Shown here: positions 7,931 through 18,155 of the stretch, one piece after another
Numbering within the stretch: the stretch's first letter is position 1
How the letters are laid out: the number at the start of each line of letters is the position of its first letter
Virus record (IMG/VR): IMGVR_UViG_3300010885_053234
Coordinates: 1 to 34,727 of that record
Length of the DNA: 34,727 bases
Origin: a virus
Direction: 5' to 3' (one strand)
The notes under the pieces: model-generated
Database searches by the model: none
The model's input: only the letters and a program-made list of their open reading frames with translations
Told to the model about the DNA's origin: nothing
Position numbers and translations under genes: made by a program

Positions 7931-10900
7931 GTGAGCACAGGTAATCAACAATATTTACAGAGATATAATAAACCGATTTTATCTACTGCTTTAAGCGATA
8001 ATAATTCTCCCTACTCGTTTAAAAATTGGTATAACGCTCATCAACTTATACTACCTGGCCAAGAATATGCTTTATACAACGCTTATCTTGTTGATTGGTT
8101 AAAAAATAAAAGTGCTGAAACTACTGATACAAGAAAAATAACACAGTTAAACTATTTAACACTCTTAAAGCAGTTACAACTCTTTTTTTCTCAAACAGAA
8201 ATTGAAAACTGGTACAATAATATAGATATTAATAATGAAAAAGAATTACTTTTAGCTATACCTTATTTTGCAAAAAAATTAAAAGAAATATCTCTTTACT
8301 ATCTTCAACTTAGAAGAACAATAAAAGAAACAAGATTAAACTATAATCAAGCAGGAACTAATAAAGGTACTGCTTTACAAATACAAAATTATTTATTAAA
8401 CACATATACTCAAAAGCCTAATTCGTTAATAACGCTACCTGCTACCATTTGGAATGGTGTTCCTGCTTTAAGTGCAATAAAAGATTATATTAATATTCAA
8501 ATTGAAGAATTATACGATAGCAGTAATTATTTCGATCAATCTCCTGTTTTACCTGTTTCTGCTTATTACGATACATCAGACCCTGTATTACAAAAATTTC
8601 TTACAACAAAAGGTCTCGCTTTAACATCTACTGATTGGATTTATAAATTAGGTACATACTCTCTATCTGCTAACCCTTTAATTCTAACTCCTATTTTATG
8701 TGCCGATCCTTTTTTTCAAGAAACACTTTATAACAATATTTTAACCCTTAATGATCAGTTAGCTCAAAACTATATAGGTCAAGACAAATATATTTCTCCT
8801 CTTTCTACAACATTAAGCTCTCAGCAACAAGATTTTTATAATATACAAATACAACAGGGTACAAATACTTTTTATTGGCCTAATGCTGCTTATGCTGAAA
8901 AAGCAATAAGCTACCCTCGTTATTTACCCACATTACTATCTGATATGGGTATTGAAACATTAGCGACAGGAGGCTCAAGTGTTGATACTGCAGATACTAT
9001 TTTTGTAAAAACATCTAAAGGTATAGAAGGAGCATGGCTTTGTAATAATTTATACAATTATATTCCAAGCACTATGGAAGCTACCTTAAAGGGTAATAAC
9101 AGTAAAACAGTCTTTAGATATCCATATCCAGGTTACGGTTTATCATCTGAGGATATTATGTGGACAGGACCTGATGTAGTATCCACTTTTCAATTTAACT
9201 ATTTAGATCCAGATTTAAAACAGTTAGTTCTTGATGCTTATTGGTCTGCAAGCATAACTCTCACATCAACAACAAACACTTTAAAAATTAATGATACTAC
9301 ACTTATAGATAATAAGGCATTTCCTAGCGTTAACTATAATAATGCAGATCAAATAAAAACTCAAACATCGTTTCCGGCTTATAATACTACTAATCAATTT
9401 CCTGATAATACAACTGGAGCCTGGCTTTATCAATTTTTAAAAACAGATATATCAATAGCAAATGGTAAAGATAGTGTTATTGTATGGCCATTTGAAAGTA
9501 TTGATCCTAATATGGATATACCTACATATTATCCAACCGATTTAACTAATTATTGTTCTACTATTAATGTAAACTCTTCAGCGTTTTTAATACCAAATGC
9601 TATTGCAGGTAACGCTTTATCAAGTGCTGATATTATTTATAAAGTAACAAATCCGAACGATACAAAAGATTTAGCAATAGAGTGTTGCTGGCTTTCCGGT
9701 GCACAGATGAATACAACTCCTAACGGAGGAGCCTTTAGCGTAAATACTGTTAATCAGACAACACTACAATGCTTAATAAGTTCGGGATATTATGCCCGCT
9801 TTGTATGGACTGGTCCTGATGATACTGATGTTAATGATGTAATACCAACATTTAATCATCAACCCGATTGTAAATATGTTACAACCCCTAATACAACCTA
9901 TTTAGATTATGATTTATGTACATGTAAACAGGTTTTATTTAACTCGTTTGGACATCCTGGGAGCAATTATACTGATAATAGTGCTTTAGGAGATTTTATT
10001 ATTCAAGATACTTTTTCACCAGGCACTTTAGACCTTACTACATGGACAGATTTAATATTACGTCCTTATTATAGTAGTGAAAACTTTTTTTGGTATAGTA
10101 CTAATAACGAAATAGGCTGGGGAGACGGTAGGTGGTATTCTACTACAGGAGATTTTTCTGCTAAATTAAAACATGGGGTACCTTATGTCTACTATCGTGC
10201 TAGTGCTAGACTTAATAATAAAAACGAAGTTACTTTACCTGCAATAATAATACGTAGTGTAGTACCAACTGTATACTCAACTAATGAAATTAAATCCCTT
10301 ACCGGTGTTACTGTAACAAGTTTTACTTCAGGAAATGGTTATACTTCAGCACCAACAGTTACTGTTAATACAAACAATGCTAGTGTTATTACACCTCTTG
10401 TAGCCACAGCTCTTATGCATAGTAATGGCGCAGGTGTAACAGGGGTTAATGTTACAACACCAGGGCTGTACATTCTAAATGCAAATGAACCAACAATCAC
10501 CTTCACTGGTGGAGGTTACACTACCCAGGCAACAGGTACAGCTATTCTTTCATCTGCAGGTAATTATATATCTACTCCACCATCTCCTGTATGGGTACAA
10601 GCAAAGAAAGATAAAAATAATAACTGGGTAAGCACACAAGAGACATCTCAAATGTCTCTTCATCCTGGTGATATTTTAATTTATAGTAGATCTAATACTA
10701 CTTCGTATAATCTATACAGTTATACTAATGTATATAAAGATGTATCGTTAAATAAAGGTTCTTTATGGTGTGATTTTGATTATATGTCTACAGGAATAAA
10801 TTCTCTTGGACAAGCTAAATTTATAACACTTAATTACCCTACACAATTATATACTACACCAACAGACGATTTATATCCCTTTCCTTATACCTCTCTCTCA

Positions 10901-13351
10901 GCAATAATAGGGTGGACCATAACTAATACTACTAATAATGATTCAGTAACATATCTTACTAATGCTGGTATATCATTTACGCCTAATGATGTTGAGCCAG
11001 GTAATATGGATATATACACTGTAACGGTAACAGCTCTTGAGTTAAATGGAACATACAGTGATTTAAGTGCTTTTAGAATACCAGATTTAACTGCTATTTC
11101 TTCTTTTGTATCATTACCTTCTCTTACTAGCTTTAGTGCACCGGTACCTGGTTTTGTTTTAAATACTCCTCTTCAAGGTTGGAATTATAATACTGCAACG
11201 TATCAACAATCTTACGATACCAATGTGTCAAATATTGGAGCAAGACCTTTTTGGGGAAAAATTTATACTCAAGATAATTCTAATTATAAAGGTATAGATT
11301 CATGGGGTACCCCTCAACGTATATTGGACGGTCATAATATTATTACTCAGCCTGAAATTTCTGATATTCAATTAGCATCAAATACATATATAGAATATAC
11401 TAATAAAAACAATACACCTCTTAATTGGGTACAGCCTATCGAGCTTGCAGTTCATGATAATAGTAATACCTGGTACACATTAAATTATACAACAACATCA
11501 TTTTCTAATTTAAGTTCCCAAATTAATAACATAGATACTGAGGTAGTAGTAGTAACACCAACAACAGATGTTTCTAATTTATCTATACAAAATTATATAG
11601 ATAATAACCCTGTACAAATAGTTTATTACGCTAATAATTCTTTTAACTGGGCTATAACAGCAACCCCGGTTGATGCTAATATTTTAGCGTACGATAATAA
11701 CCTTTCAGCAGTTCGTGCTATAAACTCTTTAGCTCCTTGGACCAATTTATCAAATCAAGTATACCCCTCTGTTGCTGCTTTTCCTTCTTTTGAAAATTTA
11801 TATAGTGCTGAAGACAGTGGTGTGTATTTTACACCTAGTAATCTAGGTGTATCTGTTTTTACTAATAAAGATTATACTACATCAACTAGTACATCTTCCT
11901 TTGCTTTAACAGCTTTTTTTGAAGATAAAACAAAAACAGTTGGTATAAGAGGCTTCAGTAAGACGGATCAACCAACACCTTATAATGTCATTTTAAACAA
12001 TAATATATGGTTAAAAGAAAACACGTTATCTAGCCCTATAGCAGGTAATATTAAAAAAGACGTATATAAAAAATATCAAAAATTTGTACCGTATCAGTCT
12101 ACATATGAAACAACACCTAATAATAATATAGGTTTATTACTACCTAACTCTCGTCAAACCCCTTGGGGCGGATATCAAGACTTACAATGGGTAGATGCAG
12201 GTAATGCACCAAAATCTTTTACAGGCACGTACAACGTAAGTGCTTGGGCAGGATCTCAAATATTAAAACAAAACAATTTACAACTAGACAATTGGGTTAC
12301 TGATATTTTTGGTAATCAATACGGTCTCTATAAAAATATAAAAAATGTATCTCCCGCTAACCGTAAAAAAACAACAGGAGAAATTTGGACACGTAATAGT
12401 ATACAAAACGTTTCCCCAGCATCAAAATCTCTATCAGGTGTATTTAACACTTACACAGGTACAAGTTTAATAAATGATTTAACAGGTAACAGTATAAACA
12501 AAATAGATACTTTTTTTGATGTATTGTATGTTGAAACATCAAAATATGCTATCTTAGATAAATTAAACTACGATTTTAATACAGGTATAATTTCAAGTAA
12601 TAATAATCTATCAAGAGGTTTATCTCTAGCAATACCGGTAACAGCAAGTTTAATTAGAGAGTTTAAAGGTCAAGATTTAAACGATCACACTTTCGCAAAA
12701 ATAGGAGATACTTGGTTTTTTCCAAATAGAAATATTGTTATATTATCGGTATGCGGATTAACTCAAGGATTATCAGGTATTAATTTAACACCTGAACTCT
12801 ATCAGTACGATATTAATACATATAATATTAAAAAAATATTTCCTTTAATTCAAAACGATATTGATACCTTTACCAGTTTAAGCGGTCTTAATATAAAAAC
12901 TATTGAAACCCCTGCACTTACCTATAACCCGCTAACATCTAAATACACCTTTGCTGTTTTTGGTAAAGGAAAAACAAATGATACATTAGTTGAAATAGTT
13001 ATTAAAGATTTAGTAACTTTGACAATAGATACATTAACAGTATACACAAGTAATGATACACCATTAATAGTAGATCCGCCTTATATACCTCAATCCCTTA
13101 CATTAACATTAAGTGCAAGTGGTAAACATAGCTATACTATTGTACCTAATACTTCAGCTAATGGCTATGGAAGTGATTTACTACCTCCTTGGGTAACTCT
13201 AATACCATTAACATTAGGAGGAGGAACGTACGCTTGCTTATTTAACATTACAACACCTTCCCTAACAGGTACTTACTACGCACCCTTCTCCGTACAAAAC
13301 CGCATAGGTTCAGCTTACTACACCCTCACAATAAATGTAACGAGTAATTAA
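7931..13351 (+). CDS. Giant virion structural protein, 1806 aa, GTG start
   Basis: This is the largest gene in the window. It starts with GTG 5 nt after the previous stop; an in-frame ATG is not needed because the N-terminal residues (STGNQQYLQRYNKPILS) read as ordinary protein. Residues 1-~160 are helical (LTLLKQLQLFFSQTEIENWYNNI; AKKLKEISLYYLQLRRTIKETRLNYNQAG), the type of N-terminal domain seen in large baseplate proteins. The rest is mostly beta-rich, with two similar 'MWTGPD/VWTGPDD' segments, the duplicated GYTSAPTV domain at about 791-876, and a C-terminal Ig-like strand set (PPWVTLIP...YAPFSVQNRIGSAYYTLTINV). No enzyme motif is seen. A peripheral baseplate or host-contact role is inferred from operon position. 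Confidence 0.78.
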   Translation: MSTGNQQYLQRYNKPILSTALSDNNSPYSFKNWYNAHQLILPGQEYALYNAYLVDWLKNKSAETTDTRKITQLNYLTLLKQLQLFFSQTEIENWYNNIDINNEKELLLAIPYFAKKLKEISLYYLQLRRTIKETRLNYNQAGTNKGTALQIQNYLLNTYTQKPNSLITLPATIWNGVPALSAIKDYINIQIEELYDSSNYFDQSPVLPVSAYYDTSDPVLQKFLTTKGLALTSTDWIYKLGTYSLSANPLILTPILCADPFFQETLYNNILTLNDQLAQNYIGQDKYISPLSTTLSSQQQDFYNIQIQQGTNTFYWPNAAYAEKAISYPRYLPTLLSDMGIETLATGGSSVDTADTIFVKTSKGIEGAWLCNNLYNYIPSTMEATLKGNNSKTVFRYPYPGYGLSSEDIMWTGPDVVSTFQFNYLDPDLKQLVLDAYWSASITLTSTTNTLKINDTTLIDNKAFPSVNYNNADQIKTQTSFPAYNTTNQFPDNTTGAWLYQFLKTDISIANGKDSVIVWPFESIDPNMDIPTYYPTDLTNYCSTINVNSSAFLIPNAIAGNALSSADIIYKVTNPNDTKDLAIECCWLSGAQMNTTPNGGAFSVNTVNQTTLQCLISSGYYARFVWTGPDDTDVNDVIPTFNHQPDCKYVTTPNTTYLDYDLCTCKQVLFNSFGHPGSNYTDNSALGDFIIQDTFSPGTLDLTTWTDLILRPYYSSENFFWYSTNNEIGWGDGRWYSTTGDFSAKLKHGVPYVYYRASARLNNKNEVTLPAIIIRSVVPTVYSTNEIKSLTGVTVTSFTSGNGYTSAPTVTVNTNNASVITPLVATALMHSNGAGVTGVNVTTPGLYILNANEPTITFTGGGYTTQATGTAILSSAGNYISTPPSPVWVQAKKDKNNNWVSTQETSQMSLHPGDILIYSRSNTTSYNLYSYTNVYKDVSLNKGSLWCDFDYMSTGINSLGQAKFITLNYPTQLYTTPTDDLYPFPYTSLSAIIGWTITNTTNNDSVTYLTNAGISFTPNDVEPGNMDIYTVTVTALELNGTYSDLSAFRIPDLTAISSFVSLPSLTSFSAPVPGFVLNTPLQGWNYNTATYQQSYDTNVSNIGARPFWGKIYTQDNSNYKGIDSWGTPQRILDGHNIITQPEISDIQLASNTYIEYTNKNNTPLNWVQPIELAVHDNSNTWYTLNYTTTSFSNLSSQINNIDTEVVVVTPTTDVSNLSIQNYIDNNPVQIVYYANNSFNWAITATPVDANILAYDNNLSAVRAINSLAPWTNLSNQVYPSVAAFPSFENLYSAEDSGVYFTPSNLGVSVFTNKDYTTSTSTSSFALTAFFEDKTKTVGIRGFSKTDQPTPYNVILNNNIWLKENTLSSPIAGNIKKDVYKKYQKFVPYQSTYETTPNNNIGLLLPNSRQTPWGGYQDLQWVDAGNAPKSFTGTYNVSAWAGSQILKQNNLQLDNWVTDIFGNQYGLYKNIKNVSPANRKKTTGEIWTRNSIQNVSPASKSLSGVFNTYTGTSLINDLTGNSINKIDTFFDVLYVETSKYAILDKLNYDFNTGIISSNNNLSRGLSLAIPVTASLIREFKGQDLNDHTFAKIGDTWFFPNRNIVILSVCGLTQGLSGINLTPELYQYDINTYNIKKIFPLIQNDIDTFTSLSGLNIKTIETPALTYNPLTSKYTFAVFGKGKTNDTLVEIVIKDLVTLTIDTLTVYTSNDTPLIVDPPYIPQSLTLTLSASGKHSYTIVPNTSANGYGSDLLPPWVTLIPLTLGGGTYACLFNITTPSLTGTYYAPFSVQNRIGSAYYTLTINVTSN
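10301..10560 (+). repeat. Duplicated 260-bp domain (copy 1), within the 1806-aa tail gene
   Basis: This segment encodes a GYTSAPTVTVNT...GGGYTTQATG domain and aligns without gaps to 31669-31928 at high nucleotide identity by eye, including identical runs such as GGTTATACTTCAGCACCAAC. See copy 2 and the findings. Confidence 0.88.
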
Positions 13352-13360
13352 TTATACAAC

Positions 13361-14692
13361 ATGATAAAAACTGATTTTACAATTTTAAGCGGTCGATCTG
13401 CTCCTTCAGATTATTCTTGGGATCAAGGTGTTACTATGCTTTCAAGCCGACCAGTAATTCCTCCCAGTAATAGTTTTATTACTGGTTACGCTCCTTATGT
13501 TTCAGTTAGTTTTGTAAATAACTCTGTATCTACTTTTGACCCTCAAGAAAATATTCTTGCAAGTGTACTGACTAATTTTTATTGGGATTTTAACGACTAT
13601 TATAATATTGAGAGTAACTCAATACATCTTACAGGGGCTGATACGGTAACACATACATATATTATGCCTGGTACGTATTATATATCACTTAAACAGACAC
13701 AAGCTATAAACACAAGTACAGATATTATTCTTGTTGGTTCTTGTTTTGGAGATTACAATTTAAATTGGTATTGGGATAATTTTAAACAAAATACTACATC
13801 ATCTATACAGAATGCTCCCAAACGCTGGGACGATTTAAAAAGTACATCTATTACTCCAAAAACTTGGGATACCAATAATGTATGTTTACAGCTCTATGGT
13901 GCAAATTGGCAGTGGAGTTTCTTAAGAAGAAATAGAGGTACCCCTTTTACATGGAGACAAACAAAAGCGGCTGGACAATACCCTAAGCGTTGGAGATATG
14001 AAGCTAATAATGTTGTTAGTGAGGCTCGAGCTACTCCGCATAAATCTGTTATATCCGCTGAACAATCATTAATAAATGCCTGCACAGTACAAGTACTCGA
14101 AATACCTCCAAAAGTTGGTATGTACAGTGTTACTACAACATTAACAGGTATAAACCGACTTCAAGTGCAGCTTACCCCTCGAACCACTATTTCCGGTTCT
14201 TTTCCGATTGATAGGATTGATTGGGATTTAGGAGATGGTACACCAGTTAAAACAGTAACAAGATATTCTATACCAACAGATTCAAGCTTTTTATATAACG
14301 GTGTTTTTTATAATGATACTTATGATGTTCGTAATTATGATATTATACATACATACTATCGCAACGGTCTAGATGCGTATCCTGTATTCTATCCGTCTTT
14401 AACTTGTTATAGCGCTAATACTAATACATCTGATTCTTGCTGTTTAACTATAGGACCTATAACACTATCTTCTGCTCCTGGTGACATACATTTAATAAAT
14501 GTTAAAAGTGATAATTTAGGTAATAATATGTACACTTTAAATATTGATAATAACATATCTTTTAATACAACAGTAACTACAACAACAAATCCAGTAAATA
14601 TAATACCTAATTTACCGCCTTCCACATTAAAAAATACTATAAGCGCTGCTGTTAAATATACAGGTAACCCAGGAAATACACTTATTGTTTAA
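13361..14692 (+). CDS. Structural protein with two PKD-like domains and a Trp-rich linker, 443 aa
   Basis: Two PKD-like beta sandwiches are visible. The first, ~45-126, contains FYWDFNDYYN and the closing strand THTYIMPGTYYISL. The second, ~262-370, contains the classical IDWDLGDGTP followed by IIHTYYRNG. Between them, residues 136-211 hold eight tryptophans in short K/R-W motifs (KRWDDL, KTWDTN, FTWRQT, KRWRYE), an unusual density. The gene starts 9 nt after the previous stop and lacks a clear TAAATA element, so it is probably cotranscribed. PKD folds in virion proteins usually act as spacer or adhesion modules; the tail role is inferred from context. No T4 equivalent is recognised. Confidence 0.8.
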   Translation: MIKTDFTILSGRSAPSDYSWDQGVTMLSSRPVIPPSNSFITGYAPYVSVSFVNNSVSTFDPQENILASVLTNFYWDFNDYYNIESNSIHLTGADTVTHTYIMPGTYYISLKQTQAINTSTDIILVGSCFGDYNLNWYWDNFKQNTTSSIQNAPKRWDDLKSTSITPKTWDTNNVCLQLYGANWQWSFLRRNRGTPFTWRQTKAAGQYPKRWRYEANNVVSEARATPHKSVISAEQSLINACTVQVLEIPPKVGMYSVTTTLTGINRLQVQLTPRTTISGSFPIDRIDWDLGDGTPVKTVTRYSIPTDSSFLYNGVFYNDTYDVRNYDIIHTYYRNGLDAYPVFYPSLTCYSANTNTSDSCCLTIGPITLSSAPGDIHLINVKSDNLGNNMYTLNIDNNISFNTTVTTTTNPVNIIPNLPPSTLKNTISAAVKYTGNPGNTLIV

Positions 14693-14701
14693 TTTTATAA
14701 T

Positions 14702-14707
14702 TAAATA
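14702..14707 (+). promoter_or_regulatory. TAAATA element upstream of the 307-aa gene
   Basis: TTAAATAATCAATA precedes ATG 14715, with a 7-nt gap. It lies in a 22-bp intergenic gap, one of the longer ones in the tail operon. Confidence 0.45.
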
Positions 14708-14714
14708 ATCAATA

Positions 14715-15638
14715 ATGGCTAATGTCTTTTATAAGTCTCTTTCCAGTCTTTCTCCTATTATATTAAAATATCAATATAATAGAAATGAAGAATTAGTATC
14801 TTCTAATACGTTTTATACAAACGGTTATAATACATCAAACCTACAAGGTCTTAATAGATACCAAGATATAGCTATTAATAAAGGTACATGTTTTGTATTA
14901 ACTTCATCAATAAGTTTAAGTTCTTTTTTTTCTGCACCAGAAGAAAATCGTATAGGTAAATTACCTGTATCTATCTTATTACAACCTCGCTTCAGTTCAA
15001 ACTTTTATGTAACATACAAAGAAAATAGTTTTAGTATGAGTTTAAGTAGTGATGCGTCTTTTTTCTATATATCAGAAATAAAAGACAGTAATCAGGTAGA
15101 AATATTTATAAACAATAAAATTTTACAAATAGAAAAAAATTATCCATACCAGGCTTATCTAAGCGATAGACCACTCTACGGTGTCAATTTACATAGACAA
15201 AGATTTAACGTTGTATATCAAAACAATAATATATCGTTTTACACATTAACAGATTCAGGCTATAGATATCTCGCTCTTAATAAATACGATTATACATTGA
15301 GAGCAACAGGTACATTACTAAACAATAGTGTGTATAATGATTATATTTTCAATTGCGTACCAATCACAAGCACTACACAACAATTAGGATTTAAGCCTAC
15401 TAATGATTGGGTAACTTACTATTTTGATATTGAATCAGGCGCAGAAAATAAATCCGTGGCTGTTAATAAAGATTTAAATCCAGTATCAAACTTCTTATTA
15501 GATTTTCCAGTTGAAACAGCAATTAAATCAGGTACTGCAACCATTAATATAGCTAATTTAAAAACAAATACAACTCCAACAGGTGGTCCTGCTTCAATAG
15601 ATAATACCTATATTAAAAACACTATAACCTCTAATTAA
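14715..15638 (+). CDS. Hypothetical structural protein in tail operon, 307 aa
   Basis: I do not recognise a family. The protein is beta-rich and Asn/Ser/Tyr-rich, without cysteine clusters, signal peptide or membrane segment. Readable features are an N-terminal FYKSLSSLSPIILKYQYNRNEELVSSNTFY, a central DSNQVEIFINNKILQIEKNY, and a flexible Thr/Gly/Pro-rich C-terminus (LKTNTTPTGGPAS). The size and position between the PKD protein and the LamG/propeller protein (the stop is 1 nt before the next ATG) suggest a smaller baseplate or fibre-joining subunit, but nothing in the sequence shows which. Translation of the downstream gene is probably coupled to it. Confidence 0.72.
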   Translation: MANVFYKSLSSLSPIILKYQYNRNEELVSSNTFYTNGYNTSNLQGLNRYQDIAINKGTCFVLTSSISLSSFFSAPEENRIGKLPVSILLQPRFSSNFYVTYKENSFSMSLSSDASFFYISEIKDSNQVEIFINNKILQIEKNYPYQAYLSDRPLYGVNLHRQRFNVVYQNNNISFYTLTDSGYRYLALNKYDYTLRATGTLLNNSVYNDYIFNCVPITSTTQQLGFKPTNDWVTYYFDIESGAENKSVAVNKDLNPVSNFLLDFPVETAIKSGTATINIANLKTNTTPTGGPASIDNTYIKNTITSN

Positions 15639-15639
15639 T

Positions 15640-18138
15640 ATGTCTGATTTAAAACAAAGAGAATATTATAAAATATACACTGGTACTAACCAAACCGATG
15701 GCTATGATAAAGTTCATTTAGGATATGAAGCTAAAACAAGCGAAGTTATCTTTAAAAAAGATTCTACTACATTTTTTCATGTGCCTTTTTTTGCAAGCGT
15801 ACAAACCCTCTTTGAATCTAGTTTAATAGGTGACGGAGCTGTAGCGGGTGTTATACCAGCTCTGTCTGATAGAATATATAAAAAACAAGGAGGTTACGAC
15901 AATACAACACCTTGGGGTAACTCTTTAATTCAAGATGGAACATGGCTCTGCTCTTGGCTTTATGCAGCAAGTGACGCTGATACACCTGTATGGTACGATA
16001 GGTATTATAACCCCGGTTACATAGACTACAAAAAAGCACTCGAACAAGGTTTAAAGTTTAAAGATAGTTATACCATAAATGAACCTTCATATATAGATGT
16101 AATATCTGAACTTACTTTAGAACCAGGAATAATTTATCAATATTTTCATAACGGTGAACAATCAGGTATTGATGCTGTACGGACGTTTGCAGGAGATAAT
16201 AATGATAGATTAAAATTAAATATTAATAATTGGTCAGAAACAACAGTTGATACGTCTATCTATAATAATAAAGTTATAATAAGCAATTATCAACCTAATT
16301 GGACAACAGTATCGTACGACCCAGGGTATTTGGATAGAAATATTTTAACTTTTGATAACTCTGATTTTATTAATGCAAAAGTTGAATATAACGATTCTTA
16401 TAATTCAGATAACGAATTTACTTTATCGTTTTGGGTCTTTCATAAGAACTGGAGCAACGCTACAAGCACTCAACTAGCAGGTAATTTTAATAGAGGTGGT
16501 TACGGAATTTTTTATAACAACCTTTATTATAATCCATTTTATGTAGTACCGGAAAATACTTACGGGCACCTAATTTACTTTAACCAGGATAATAATAATT
16601 ACACTGAAATAAACATCGGTTTTAATAAAGCAAACCCTGTCAATCCGATATATACTTGTATTAATTCAAATTCTGAAATTGTAACACTTGATTATAATAA
16701 TCGGTTAGTAACAAAATACGATCATCAAGGAGATACTCTTACTTACTCAAAAAATATCTCCGGTAATACATTTCAAGTAGAGGGTGAACCTACATTCTTA
16801 ACACTTGATAGATATAACAATTCTATTGTAGTAACAACAGCAGGTACATATATTTTTGATCAGAGTCTTTATCAGAAAGATATATTAAAAACTTCGTACA
16901 TAGGATTATCTTCTTATAGTTATAAAGCTAATGATCAACTTATTTTTGATATTGGAGGCAATTTACAAATTGTATCAAATTGTTTAGCTGCAATTTACGA
17001 TAATTATAACAATCTATGGATTGTAGGTACTGACGGTAATTTATATCTTAATAATACACCATTGCCTCCTGATGCGAAAACTTTTGCAGCATCTTTACCA
17101 TTTTTAACTTTAACACCAACCAATCATGCTAATTTAGCCATAGACCCTAATAACAACCTTTGGATACTAAACGATAAAACAAAAATTACTATACTAAATT
17201 TAGATACGTATGCTACTTCTACATTTAACTTAGGTGTTTATGAAATTGATAAAAAAAATATTAGCTTTATAAACAGTTATGACCGGTTAACAAATAATTT
17301 TACTTGGTACGGTTTAATATATTTTGATATAGAAAAGGTATTATACTATGTTGATTTAGCAGGTAACATTATTGATGCTGTTCGTCTTGACAACACACTT
17401 AACCTTTTAGACCCTCTTACTGTAACACAAGATAATTCACAAGTAACATTTACCGGTAAAGGAGATTTTACAGGTTACGAGTATAGAAGAATTTTTAATA
17501 AGGCCTTATACAATAATAATCCACAAATTCAGTTTAAAGTATCTGCAAAAACATTTACTCTACCTGCTCCTATTTATTATACGTATAATTTATCAGTGCC
17601 CGTACAATATCTCGTTAATAATGCATGGCATTTAATTACAGCAACATATAAAAATAATACACTTTCTCTTTATATAGATAACTTCTTAAGAGATACACTA
17701 ACTATACCTTCTAATTTAATATTAAATTATGATTTTAAAAATAGCTTTTTTATAGGTACACCTTCTGGAAGAAGTGATAACCTCAACGGAGAATTAAATA
17801 CAACATCAATTATTTGGAATGGTGCTATTGACACGGTAAGAATATATGATTATTCAATAAATCCGTCTTATATAACATACTTTATAAGAGAAAAAACTAT
17901 AGCTAGTGATATGGTATGGAATATACCAACAACACCAATTCAATACATCGAAACAATAGACCGCTTTTTTAAACATCAAACACCAGGTAGTAAAAGTACT
18001 TTCTTCAATATAAAAATTGCTGGAACTCAGATTACCGATCCAACTCTTAGACTTAAAATAGAAAATGATATTATACAGTCTATACAAAAAAATAAACCTA
18101 CTTACACTGAGCTACTTAATGTAGAATGGTTAAATTAA
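15640..18138 (+). CDS. Tail protein with a LamG/concanavalin-like domain apparently split by a beta-propeller, 832 aa
   Basis: Residues ~1-180 are an N-terminal virion-type domain (W-rich: TWLCSWLYAASDADTPVWYDRYYNPGYID). A LamG-like start follows at ~232-300 (LTFDNSDFINAKVEY; EFTLSFWVFHKNW). Residues ~330-580 look like propeller blades (LWIVGTDGNLYL; LAIDPNNNLWILN; VLYYVDLAGNI). The LamG-like fold then resumes at ~605-750 (NAWHLITATYKNNTLSLYIDN; DTVRIYDYSINPSYITYFI). A conserved-looking C-terminal tail (757-832; TPGSKSTFFNIKIAGTQITD, ENDIIQSIQKNKPTYTELLNVEW) may anchor it. LamG domains often bind glycans, so a receptor-binding or cell-surface role is plausible but inferred. It starts 1 nt after the previous stop. 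Confidence 0.8.
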   Translation: MSDLKQREYYKIYTGTNQTDGYDKVHLGYEAKTSEVIFKKDSTTFFHVPFFASVQTLFESSLIGDGAVAGVIPALSDRIYKKQGGYDNTTPWGNSLIQDGTWLCSWLYAASDADTPVWYDRYYNPGYIDYKKALEQGLKFKDSYTINEPSYIDVISELTLEPGIIYQYFHNGEQSGIDAVRTFAGDNNDRLKLNINNWSETTVDTSIYNNKVIISNYQPNWTTVSYDPGYLDRNILTFDNSDFINAKVEYNDSYNSDNEFTLSFWVFHKNWSNATSTQLAGNFNRGGYGIFYNNLYYNPFYVVPENTYGHLIYFNQDNNNYTEINIGFNKANPVNPIYTCINSNSEIVTLDYNNRLVTKYDHQGDTLTYSKNISGNTFQVEGEPTFLTLDRYNNSIVVTTAGTYIFDQSLYQKDILKTSYIGLSSYSYKANDQLIFDIGGNLQIVSNCLAAIYDNYNNLWIVGTDGNLYLNNTPLPPDAKTFAASLPFLTLTPTNHANLAIDPNNNLWILNDKTKITILNLDTYATSTFNLGVYEIDKKNISFINSYDRLTNNFTWYGLIYFDIEKVLYYVDLAGNIIDAVRLDNTLNLLDPLTVTQDNSQVTFTGKGDFTGYEYRRIFNKALYNNNPQIQFKVSAKTFTLPAPIYYTYNLSVPVQYLVNNAWHLITATYKNNTLSLYIDNFLRDTLTIPSNLILNYDFKNSFFIGTPSGRSDNLNGELNTTSIIWNGAIDTVRIYDYSINPSYITYFIREKTIASDMVWNIPTTPIQYIETIDRFFKHQTPGSKSTFFNIKIAGTQITDPTLRLKIENDIIQSIQKNKPTYTELLNVEWLN

Positions 18139-18143
18139 CGTAC

Positions 18144-18149
18144 TAAATA
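18144..18149 (+). promoter_or_regulatory. TAAATA element upstream of the 1424-aa gene
   Basis: ACTAAATATTAACA precedes ATG 18156, with a 6-nt gap. It supports this ATG, and hence inclusion of the Lys/Ala-rich tail in the protein. Confidence 0.45.
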
Positions 18150-18155
18150 TTAACA

